64,000 nt of DNA from Haliclystus octoradiatus (lineage: Eukaryota > Cnidaria > Staurozoa > Stauromedusae > Haliclystidae): contig OU744449.1 in the NCBI GenBank assembly GCA_916610825.1, positions 23,449,793 to 23,513,792 of the forward strand, given 5' to 3'. The notes below the pieces were generated by a model that searched no databases, was not told the origin of the DNA, and saw only the letters and a list, made by a program, of their open reading frames with translations. Numbering within the stretch: position 1 is the first letter of the stretch; every line of letters starts with the position of its first letter. Shown piece by piece: positions 58,301 through 64,000 of this stretch. A program made the position numbers and the translations under genes.

Positions 58301-61300
58301 TCCCAAGAAACGAAAGCAATCGAGACGATTTTTCTTCTGAATATAAACATTTCAATAGAATTATTTACTGTACTTTCCATCCTTTGAATCTGTGCTAGGT
58401 TTGCGGGGTTGACTCTCAGTCCGAAAATCCACCTTTTTATTGAACCCTTGGTGTTGCCATGAACATTAAAATGGATTGCTTTATTTTCTAATGAAAGATA
58501 AATTTTTGAAATAGAAAGCCATATCTTTACTTACCCACATGTCCGATAAAAACAATATTGATGTGTTCTCGAAGATCTACCACTTGCTCTGGTTCTTGAG
58601 CAGGTGGGTTTTTGGTTTTATCGCTTGCCGGTGGTGGTGCGTCAGCAGGTCTTGATTCTTCTACTTCATCTTCCATCGAGTTTGATTCTAACAAACAAAT
58701 AACGGATACAAAAAGTTGTTAATCAAATAAACTGTTGAGAGAATATAATACTTTAAATGAAAAATGAAATGAAATAAAATAAAATAAAATAAAATAAAAT
58801 AAAATAAAATAAAATAAAATAAAATAAACTAAAATAAAATAAAATAAAATAAAATAAAATAAAATAAAATAAAATAAAGTAAAGTAAAGTAAAGTAAAGT
58901 AAAGTAAAGTAAAGTAAAGTAAAGTAAAATAAAAATAAAATAAAATAAAATAAAATAAAATAAAATAAAATAAAATAAAATAAAATAAAATAAAATAAAA
59001 TAAAATAAAATAAAATAAAATAAAATAAAGTAAAGTAAAGTAAAGTAAAGTAAAGTAAAGTAAAGTAAAGTAAAATAAAATAAAATAAAATAAAATAAAA
59101 TAAAATAAAATAAAATAAAATAAAATAAAATAAAATAAAATAAAATAAAATAAAATAAAATAAAATAAAATAAAATAAAATAAAATAAAATAAAATAAAA
59201 TAAAATAAAATAAAACAAAATAAAATAAAATAAAATAAAATAAAATAAAGTAAAGTAAAGTAAAGTAAAGTAAAGTAAAGTAAAGTAAAGTAAAATAAAA
59301 ATAAAATAAAATAAAATAAAATAAAATAAAATAAAATAAAATAAAATAAAATAAAATAAAATAAAATAAAATAAAATAAAATAAAGTAAAGTAAAGTAAA
59401 GTAAAGTAAAGTAAAGTAAAGTAAAGTAAAGTAAAGTAAAATAAAAATAAAATAAAATAAAATAAAATAAAATAAAATAAAATAAAATAAAATAAAATAA
59501 AATAAAATAAAATAAAATAAAATAAAATAAAATAAAATAAAATAAAACAAAATAAAATAAAATAAAATAAAATAAAATAAAAAATAAAATAAAATAAAAT
59601 AAAATAAAATAAAATAAAATAAAATAAAATAAAATAAAATAAAATAAAATAAAATAAAATAAAATAAAATAAAATAAAATAAGATCGATACCATGTATAA
59701 GTTGACCCCCCATTTTTGAAGCAAAATTCTAGTATTAGAGAAAAAATAGCTCCGCTACGCTCGGACTGATAGTTGAATGCTAGATAGAAAAAACTACGCT
59801 AAAAATTTGAAAAAAGCTTTGATAGAAAGCATAGAAAGCTAGGAAATAATCAGTTAACGAAGGGGCCTTAAATCAGTTATTAAATCACCTGTGACCTCAA
59901 TTGTGGCGTGAACCCGTTTTCAAAGGTTTAGAAGCATATTAGATATCAAATGAAATCAGAATAATTCAAAAATATTGAACAGCAAAATAATAATGAATAT
60001 TTTAAATCAGACATATGAAAAATAGTTGAACAATCTTCTTTTCAAGCAGCATAGCTGACTCATCCCAAAACATGTCCTAATCAACTTTAAAGTGCACATG
60101 TCATGATTGACATCAAAAAACGTTTTTCTGGAATCAAGTAGCACATGCAAAATAAATCGCCGCTGTTTGAGCTCACACTTCAATGTAAATCATCTTGATC
60201 AAACCATTTACGCGACAAGAAGATGATGATGAAAAAAACAAAATCAACGCTACCTACCACCATCATAGCTAGACTCAAAGGATACTTCGTAACCATGAGT
60301 CAACAATACCGTATTCCAGCACGTATAGCTCACTCTTTTCTTGGTATAAGTTAATGGCATATTTGGGGCCTTGGTTCTTTTAATTCAGTTTGAAGCATCA
60401 TCACTTCTCAAATACAGTCAAAGATGCGTATAACAATCACTCTGAGCAGCCACCTGTCTATAGTAGTCACTCTAGCAATGTCTGAAATAATATTTTCTAT
60501 TGAATCAAACCTGTATATAAAGGTCACCTGTATATAGTGGTCAATCAGAAATATAATGCTTGTTGTATACGATCATAATGCTAATGTTACGGTCAATACT
60601 AAATCATATCTCAAATATAAAAGTATCATTGATTACCTTGATTGCTTGTTGATTGATCGACTGTTTCTTTTTCTTCGCTTTTTTGATTATCTGTAGGAGG
60701 TGTCACTGTTTCTTGAGTATCTTCAGCCTCGTCTTCCCAATTCGCTGGCGTCTCTAATATCAATTTCACAAATTAGTTTAATGCCAAAACTTCCATATAT
60801 TTACACGTTCATTGAATTGAATTATGCTTGTGCTACTCAATGCACGCTGTTTTGTTAACAAACGGCTGAAGTTGATATTAATTATTTTGTGATTTCACTA
60901 AATGTTACAAAACCACATTTACTGTTTATATCTGAAAAATAGTTTGCTATCTAATTACGAAAAACCCTCTTCTATATCCAGTTCAAATCAAATTCTTGTA
61001 ATTAGAACCAAACCAATGTTGTCATACATAAAAGCAATAGTTCAGGAACTATGGTACGAGCACCATGTTGTTTGAAATGTCTCAAGTAGTTCAGGAACTA
61101 TGGTACGAGCACCGTGTTGTTTGAAATGTCTCAAGTAGTTCAGGAACTATGGTACGAGCACCATGTTGTTTGAAATGTCTCAAGTAGTTCAGGAACTATG
61201 GTACGAGCACCGTGTTGTTTGAAATGTCTCAAGTAGTTCAGGAACTATGGTACGAGCACCATGTTGTTTGAAATGTCTCAAGTAGTTCAGGAACTATGGT

Positions 61301-63806
61301 ACGAGCACCATGTTGTTTGAAATGTCTCAAGTAGTTCAGGAACTATGGTACGAGCACCATGTTGTTTGAAATGTCTCAAGTAGTTCAGGAACTATGGTAC
61401 GAGCACCATGTTGTTTGAAATGTCTCAAGTAGTTCAGGAACTATGGTACGAGCACCGTGTTGTTTGAAATGTCTCAAGTAGTTCAGGAACTATGGTACGA
61501 GCACCATGTTGTTTGAAATGTCTCAAGTAGTTCAGGAACTATGGTACGAGCACCGTGTTGTTTGAAATGTCTCAAGTAGTTCAGGAACTATGGTACGAGC
61601 ACCATGTTGTTTGAAATGTCTCAAGTAGTTCAGGAACTATGGTACGAGCACCATGTTGTTTGAAATGTCTCAAGTAGTTCAGGAACTATGGTACGAGCAC
61701 CATGTTGTTTGAAATGTCTCAAGTAGTTCAGGAACTATGGTACGAGCACCATGTTGTTTGAAATGTCTCAAGTAGTTCAGGAACTATGGTACGAGCACCA
61801 TGTTGTTTGAAATGTCTCAAGTAGTTCAGGAACTATGGTACGAGCACCATGTTGTTTGAAATGTCTCAAGTAGTTCAGGAACTATGGTACGAGCACCATG
61901 TTGTTTGAAATGTCTCAAGTAGTTCAGGAACTATGGTACGAGCACCATGTTGTTTGAAATGTCTCAAGTAGTTCAGGAACTATGGTACGAGCACCGTGTT
62001 GTTTGAAATGTCTCAAGTAGTTCAGGAACTATGGTACGAGCACCGTGTTGTTTGAAATGTCTCAAGTAGTTCAGGAACTATGGTACGAGCACCATGTTGT
62101 TTGAAATGTCTCAAGTAGTTCAGGAACTATGGTACGAGCACCGTGTTGTTTGAAATGTCTCAAGTAGTTCAGGAACTATGGTACGAGCACCATGTTGTTT
62201 GAAATGTCTCAAGTAGTTCAGGAACTATGGTACGAGCACCATGTTGTTTGAAATGTCTCAAGTAGTTCAGGAACTATGGTACGAGCACCATGTTGTTTGA
62301 AATGTCTCAAGTAGTTCAGGAACTATGGTACGAGCACCATGTTGTTTGAAATGTCTCAAGTAGTTCAGGAACTATGGTACGAGCACCGTGTTGTTTGAAA
62401 TGTCTCAAGTAGTTCAGGAACTATGGTACGAGCACCATGTTGTTTGAAATGTCTCAAGTAGTTCAGGAACTATGGTACGAGCACCGTGTTGTTTGAAATG
62501 TCTCAAGTAGTTCAGGAACTATGGTACGAGCACCATGTTGTTTGAAATGTCTCAAGTAGTTCAGGAACTATGGTACGAGCACCATGTTGTTTGAAATGTC
62601 TCAAGTAGTTCAGGAACTATGGTACGAGCACCATGTTGTTTGAAATGTCTCAAGTAGTTCAGGAACTATGGTACGAGCACCATGTTGTTTGAAATGTCTC
62701 AAGTAGTTCAGGAACTATGGTACGAGCACCATGTTGTTTGAAATGTCTCAAGTAGTTCAGGAACTATGGTACGAGCACCGTGTTGTTTGAAATGTCTCAA
62801 GTAGTTCAGGAACTATGGTACGAGCACCATGTTGTTTGAAATGTCTCAAGTAGTTCAGGAACTATGGTACGAGCACCATGTTGTTTGAAATGTCTCAAGT
62901 AGTTCAGGAACTATGGTACGAGCACCGTGTTGTTTGAAATGTCTCAAGTAGTTCAGGAACTATGGTACGAGCACCATGTTGTTTGAAATGTCTCAAGTAG
63001 TTCAGGAACTATGGTACGAGCACCATGTTGTTTGAAATGTCTCAAGTAGTTCAGGAACTATGGTACGAGCACCATGTTGTTTGAAATGTCTCAAGTAGTT
63101 CAGGAACTATGGTACGAGCACCATGTTGTTTGAAATGTCTCAAGTAGTTCAGGAACTATGGTACGAGCACCATGTTGTTTGAAATGTCTCAAGTAGTTCA
63201 GGAACTATGGTACGAGCACCGTGTTGTTTGAAATGTCTCAAGTAGTTCAGGAACTATGGTACGAGCACCGTGTTGTTTGAAATGTCTCAAGTAGTTCAGG
63301 AACTATGGTACGAGCACCATGTTGTTTGAAATGTCTCAAGTAGTTCAGGAACTATGGTACGAGCACCGTGTTGTTTGAAATGTCTCAAGTAGTTCAGGAA
63401 CTATGGTACGAGCACCATGTTGTTTGAAATGTCTCAAGTATGTCTATTGTCTACCTATCATTATAAATCTTGGATATACTGAATATCTACTGAAAACCTA
63501 ATGAAAACATACTGGAATGGAATTGGGTACTGAAACCATACTTAAATTAAGATATAAACACCTAAATCTAGATTCTTCAAATTCTACTATTTAATGCACC
63601 TTAAAATTTGAAAGCTACTGATCAAAAGTACGTAGCCTATTCAGTACGTTTTCAGTGTGTTTTCAGTATGTATTAGAGTTTTGAAATCCGTAGTGTATAG
63701 AAATCTATTTCTTAAATAACAGTTGATTGTATTTAAAACATCAGAATTATAAGTAACTTGTTACCTTCTGCTGCTTTCTCCACAGTGCTTGTTTGGGCAG
63801 TAGTTT
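40331..63806 (-). CDS. GSPT1: eRF3 / GSPT1, GTPase subunit of the release factor (19 coding exons seen; N-terminus beyond the right edge)
   Basis: EF-1A-like translational GTPase that acts with eRF1 at stop codons. Exons, 5' to 3': 63765-63806, 60637-60753, 58535-58687, 57859-57892, 57301-57378, 57039-57084, 56394-56528, 53957-54015, 47818-47913, 46260-46321, 45378-45459, 44848-44941, 43744-43824, 43203-43307, 42599-42670, 42223-42312, 42077-42132, 41282-41394, 40331-40389 (stop TAA 40331-40333). All joins keep frame, giving about 524 residues. Seen: an acidic, Pro-rich N-terminal extension; P-loop GHVDAGKST split across the 58535/57892 junction; [21 protein letters not shown] (G3 region); NKMD (G4); SSGFTGANL (G5); then beta-barrel domains with [19 protein letters not shown], and GRFTLRDEG near the C-terminus, the motif known in the family to contact eRF1. 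The tail ends KIHHKSEQK. The first exons, expected to carry the poly(A)-binding-protein motif, are outside the window. Introns hold an LTR retrotransposon, two satellite arrays and several MITEs. Confidence 0.97.
41050..41150. repeat. Dispersed repeat C, fragment
   Basis: GTATGGAGAATGGAAAATTGA, AAGCAAGGTGGGACATTAAA and GGTATTAACCGATTT. Confidence 0.5.
41584..41777. mobile_element. Pogo-like MITE, full copy with short internal duplication
   Basis: Starts TACAGTCAAACCTGTTATAA and ends ATACAGGTTTCACTGTA; CTAAAAATCTAAAA and CTGTATCTGTATAT are local duplications. In a GSPT1 intron. Confidence 0.85.
42810..43121. repeat. 53 bp tandem repeat, six copies in a dimeric pattern
   Basis: Units start at 42812, 42865, 42918, 42971, 43023 and 43076 with AGGAAGACCAGAACCAATTT in most. 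ATTCCC and ATTCAC variants alternate, giving a 106 bp higher-order unit. In the GSPT1 intron between exons 43203-43307 and 42599-42670. Minus-strand frames across it are repeat artefacts. Confidence 0.95.
44165..44315 (-). mobile_element. LINE 3' end fragment
   Basis: On the minus strand [20 protein letters not shown] ends in a stop at 44189-44191, and the nucleotide sequence matches 33458-33608. Typical of a LINE reverse transcriptase C-terminus. Confidence 0.65.
44315..44366. repeat. Dispersed repeat D (TTCATGAAC-rich)
   Basis: AGTTCATGAACTGTTCACGAA then CTGAACTGTTTTTGCAGGGG. Confidence 0.45.
44604..44763. mobile_element. Pogo-like MITE, diverged copy
   Basis: Starts TACTGTGAAACCTGTATATC and ends AGAGGTTTGACTGTA; ends just upstream of GSPT1 exon 44848-44941. 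Confidence 0.75.
46720..46815 (-). repeat. Inverted repeat arm with degenerate hammerhead-like sequence
   Basis: Minus strand carries UUGAUAA, GGUC/GACC stem, then GAAACG, followed by ACTAATAAAACACATTCAA. Its inverted partner is at 47178-47262. Both resemble ends of Penelope-like elements (inference). In a GSPT1 intron. Confidence 0.45.
47178..47262 (+). repeat. Inverted repeat arm, partner of 46720-46815
   Basis: CTGATGA at 47178-47184, then CCAATAAAACACATTCAAAA and TTACTGTTGTCTTTGATTC, an imperfect inverted copy (about 60 bp clearly matching). Confidence 0.5.
48268..48343 (+). repeat. 5' LTR (76 bp)
   Basis: Starts TGTTATATATGTG and ends ACATCACA; identical to 52734-52809 by direct comparison. 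Preceded by the target duplication GTTTA. Confidence 0.95.
48344..48361 (+). other. Putative tRNA primer-binding site
   Basis: TGGCGCAGTTG begins at the first base after the left LTR, the normal position of a minus-strand primer-binding site (TGG pairs with the tRNA CCA end). I could not assign the tRNA. Confidence 0.7.
48446..48808 (+). pseudogene. gag 5' part, broken by a frame shift
   Basis: Opens with [14 protein letters not shown], a basic start as in many gag proteins, followed by a stretch predicted to be partly helical ([20 protein letters not shown]). Its frame differs from the long downstream frame, which has no stop from 48712. An 11 bp tandem duplication (CGATACGTCGT at 48720-48730 and 48731-48741) lies where the two frames overlap, and 11 bases is exactly the offset between them. 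A lesion is therefore the simplest reading, although a programmed frame shift cannot be excluded from sequence alone. After the duplication this frame runs out-of-frame to a stop at 48808. Confidence 0.75.
48751..52443 (+). CDS. gag 3' part plus pol polyprotein (zinc knuckle, PR, RT, RNase H, IN)
   Basis: Uninterrupted 1230-codon frame; the first ATG is at 48751 but the frame is open from 48712, so this ATG is probably internal to gag. Domains by residue: remaining capsid region 1-105; CCHC zinc knuckle C132-C135-H140-C145, with a Cys/His-rich stretch before it from 110; aspartic protease DTGA at 204-207; reverse transcriptase about 340-560 with [12 protein letters not shown] and the catalytic VVDD pair at 512-513; RNase H about 650-780 with TDAS and TDHK; integrase with an HHCC-like zinc site ending CAIC (928-931) and catalytic D959, D1014 and E1050 (D-x54-D-x35-E); then a C-terminal basic region. 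No internal stops, which fits recent insertion. The RT carries VVDD rather than the common YVDD or FxDD. Codons are as AT-rich as the surroundings. Confidence 0.93.
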   Translation: MHYSQGENEPFCAFYREKLKLFHLTDPCPHCHDRSLGDFIIEGLYDSEIRRKCRALDEGVSIHIIKKLCESEENARNEEVSRTAQVARVTNVHNKLRKKASDTKSNTVPCKHCGKSNHDHDPQSCWAKDKTCHNCNKKGHIRPVCRSDKVDINNVTNDVSHIIESVKLNAVSHTTPNVTSKCQHISLALSLTHRKQITVSGIPDTGAEVCVASDTLLTDNNIPLSRLNHTSDKLSATNGSPLEVLGVLHCRGILATYSTKMKIYICKGVSDFLIPTQNLIELGIIPATFPAPMASILRTVVQETPHVSSHKPHNLSENIRSQLLDEFSDVFNDTDQLKPMAGPPMHIYLKDDVTPYALSTPRKIPFAWQAEVKSTLDSMVAKGIIQLADDHPTDFVSPLVVVQKPNGKLRLCVDFTKLNQHVRRPVHPFKSPWDAVSNVPHTAKIFTTLDAASGYWQVPLDDVSCPLTTFLTPWGRYQYKRAVMGLVCAGDEYCRRGDEALANLPNLEKVVDDILIYNDSFEAHLTNVRNVLERCRQQCITLNPNKFIFGQESVDYVGFILSKDGISATPRRVEAITDFPAPTNISELRSFMGMVNQLGHFSKEVAHCSEPLRHLLSIRNEFIWTELHQNAFDSVKKTLVSPPVLKQFDINLPTELHTDASRTYGLGWSLLQLHDDNQWHLVDCGSRYLSDAESRYATIELELLAVTWAVIKCKLYLLGLHKFIVITDHKPLVPVINDFTLAAVENSRLQRLKEQLAPYSLIATWKRGKDHLIPDALSRAPVKNPTDEDQLAEDITQHINSIVCINAASITSECHQPQDAMLLKLQNAASIDDEYIMLKEIILKGFPNQRDKLHQIIRHYWKLREELSINDQLILRGHQLLIPKTMRKEVLHRLHDSHQGVVRTKRRARNAVYWPGMSSDITNLVESCAICQSHLPSQQKETLIPSYMPYRPFEDVSSDLFSHSGHHFMVYVDRLSGWPVVCRYGKTDPTSNLIIKDFKKIFSDTGIPVRLRSDNGPQYSSHEFTKFLKDWNVTYDPSSPHYPQSNGHAEAGVKAMKSLIIKSFENAKFNEDHYYAGLLEWRNTPKFDGYSPAEILYGFPLRSLIPAHKSAFAPKWQALAALVDAHNKQMDIVISKYNKHAKDLPTLAIGNKVRIQDPSSKLWTHVGTIIETLPHRKYRIQMPSGRMWVRNRKFLRIDSTLDIPPTATISSDIQIPRRSHRTPVVPNRYS
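52722..52733 (+). other. Polypurine tract of the LTR retrotransposon
   Basis: AAAAGGGGGAGA directly abuts the right LTR, the expected plus-strand primer site. Confidence 0.8.
52734..52809 (+). repeat. 3' LTR (76 bp)
   Basis: Identical to the left LTR; followed by the target duplication GTTTA at 52810-52814. Confidence 0.95.
52857..53727. mobile_element. TIR DNA element (871 bp) with 5 bp flanking repeat
   Basis: Ends GCTAGGGTTATATGGACGCA and the inverted TGCGTCTATATAACCCTAGC, over 30 bp long including CACCGAACTCAATT. CTCAG on both flanks (52852-52856, 53728-53732). Contains a perfect palindrome with 16 bp arms at 53567-53599. Frames inside show no transposase. Lies 47 bp right of the LTR retrotransposon. 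Confidence 0.75.
54142..54210 (+). pseudogene. tRNA-like sequence, probably a SINE head
   Basis: TAGCTCAGTGG (A box) and GGTTCAATTCC (B box) with correct spacing, and an anticodon-arm-like CCGC/GCGG hairpin. The acceptor arms do not pair and position 33 is C, so a functional tRNA is unlikely. Cut at 54210 by the next element; the sequence resumes at 55457. Confidence 0.5.
54211..55456. mobile_element. TIR DNA element (1246 bp), TA-flanked
   Basis: Left end GAGAGAGCGGGGTGAATTGG and right end CCATTTCACCCCGCTCTCC are inverted; TA at 54209-54210 and 55457-55458. Internal variants GGGGTGAAACGGAATGATC and TTCCATTCAACCCCATCG suggest nested terminal motifs. No transposase frame. Confidence 0.75.
55655..55712. 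repeat. Dispersed repeat B, fragment
   Basis: GATCCCGTCCC, ATGATCTCCACTTTTGTTGG and ACCCTGATT, the family end in reverse. Confidence 0.45.
56040..56350. repeat. GGATTCGGAT-rich degenerate repeat
   Basis: Many scattered TCGGATT, ATCCGAAT and GGATCCGGAAT words; similar words occur near 11515-11600 and 26000-26050. No clear unit. The 88-codon plus-strand frame over it is not convincing. Confidence 0.35.
58765..59682. repeat. AAAAT microsatellite with four AAAGT blocks, about 0.9 kb
   Basis: Pentanucleotide array. AAAGT runs occupy 58876-58925, 59026-59070, 59246-59290 and 59382-59436 (10, 9, 9 and 11 units). The first, third and fourth are followed by the same 6-base slip (AAAATAAAAATAAAA), suggesting block duplication. 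In the GSPT1 intron just upstream of exon 58535-58687. Confidence 0.98.
60413..60547. mobile_element. Pogo-like MITE, truncated copy
   Basis: Starts ACAGTCAAAGATGCGTATAA; internal ATTGAATCAAACCTGTATAT is present, right end missing. Confidence 0.7.
61038..63438. repeat. 49 bp minisatellite, exactly 49 copies
   Basis: Unit starts TAGTTCAGGAACTATGGTAC and ends GAAATGTCTCAAG. 2401 bp = 49 x 49 with no length variation. The only variable site I saw is A or G in CACC(A/G)TGTTG: 35 A and 14 G; G in units 2, 4, 9, 11, 20, 21, 23, 28, 30, 36, 39, 45, 46, 48. Lies in the GSPT1 intron between exons 63765-63806 and 60637-60753. The unit carries the dyad TAGTTC-AG-GAACTA. Confidence 0.99.
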
Positions 63807-64000
63807 CTGTTGAAAAAAAGATTCAAATTTAATACTCAAATAGTTGTACACTTAGTTCATTGATGGTATTCAATATGTACAGTAAACATTTGTGTAACCT
63901 GTAGAATGTAGATAACCGTTTGGCATACAAATTATCATCTATGCTGAACCTTAAAACTTTCAAAAATTATTATCAAAGTACTGGTTTCCTTTTTAAGCGT

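Noticed and set aside
58753..59724. Long minus-strand frames of 323 and 294 codons rich in Phe, Tyr, Ile, Leu
   Set aside because: They are translations of the AAAAT/AAAGT pentanucleotide array, which lacks stops by chance of its sequence.
61038..63438. CRISPR array
   Set aside because: Head-to-tail minisatellite without unique spacers, in an animal intron.

Overview
This is AT-rich, intron-rich nuclear DNA from an animal, most likely an invertebrate. Evidence: three conserved metazoan genes with many short exons and consensus GT-AG splice sites, dense non-autonomous transposons, microsatellites and minisatellites, and a Ty3-type LTR retrotransposon. No bacterial gene organisation is present. 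I cannot place the animal more precisely from this window.

Three housekeeping genes lie head to tail on the minus strand. (1) XPO6 (exportin-6, nuclear export of profilin-actin): 16 coding exons between 525 and 19038, about 772 residues; the C-terminal part lies beyond position 1. (2) WIPI2/ATG18 (autophagy beta-propeller with the FRRG lipid-binding motif): 16 coding exons, 20601-39088, complete at about 422 residues. (3) GSPT1/eRF3 (GTPase subunit of the translation termination factor): 19 coding exons between 40331 and 63806; C-terminus complete, N-terminus beyond the right edge. All exon joins given were checked by hand for frame and splice sites. No common pathway links the three genes.

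The rest is repeats. 0-20 kb: XPO6 introns with a 676 bp AAT array, a 499 bp Harbinger-like MITE and a 1.04 kb Mutator-like TIR element. 17.7-21.1 kb: a near-identical 208 bp inverted repeat straddles the XPO6 start exon and the WIPI2 last exon. 20-39 kb: WIPI2 introns with hAT-type MITEs, SINEs, a LINE fragment, a 1.76 kb TA-flanked element nested in an older repeat, and a small foldback insertion carrying a hammerhead-ribozyme-like core on the WIPI2 sense strand. 40-64 kb: GSPT1 introns with a dimeric 53 bp tandem array, an intact-looking 4.54 kb LTR retrotransposon (76 bp identical LTRs, 5 bp TSD, 48268-52809), two further TIR elements, a 0.9 kb AAAAT/AAAGT array and a minisatellite of exactly 49 copies of a 49 bp unit (61038-63438). 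A pogo/Tigger-like MITE family starting CAGTCAAACCTG or CAGTGAAACCTG is scattered through all three genes in at least 16 copies.

The best candidates for something undescribed are the intronic hammerhead-like foldback insertion, the 49x49 minisatellite with its two-state unit pattern, and the inverted repeat able to exchange the ends of two neighbouring genes.
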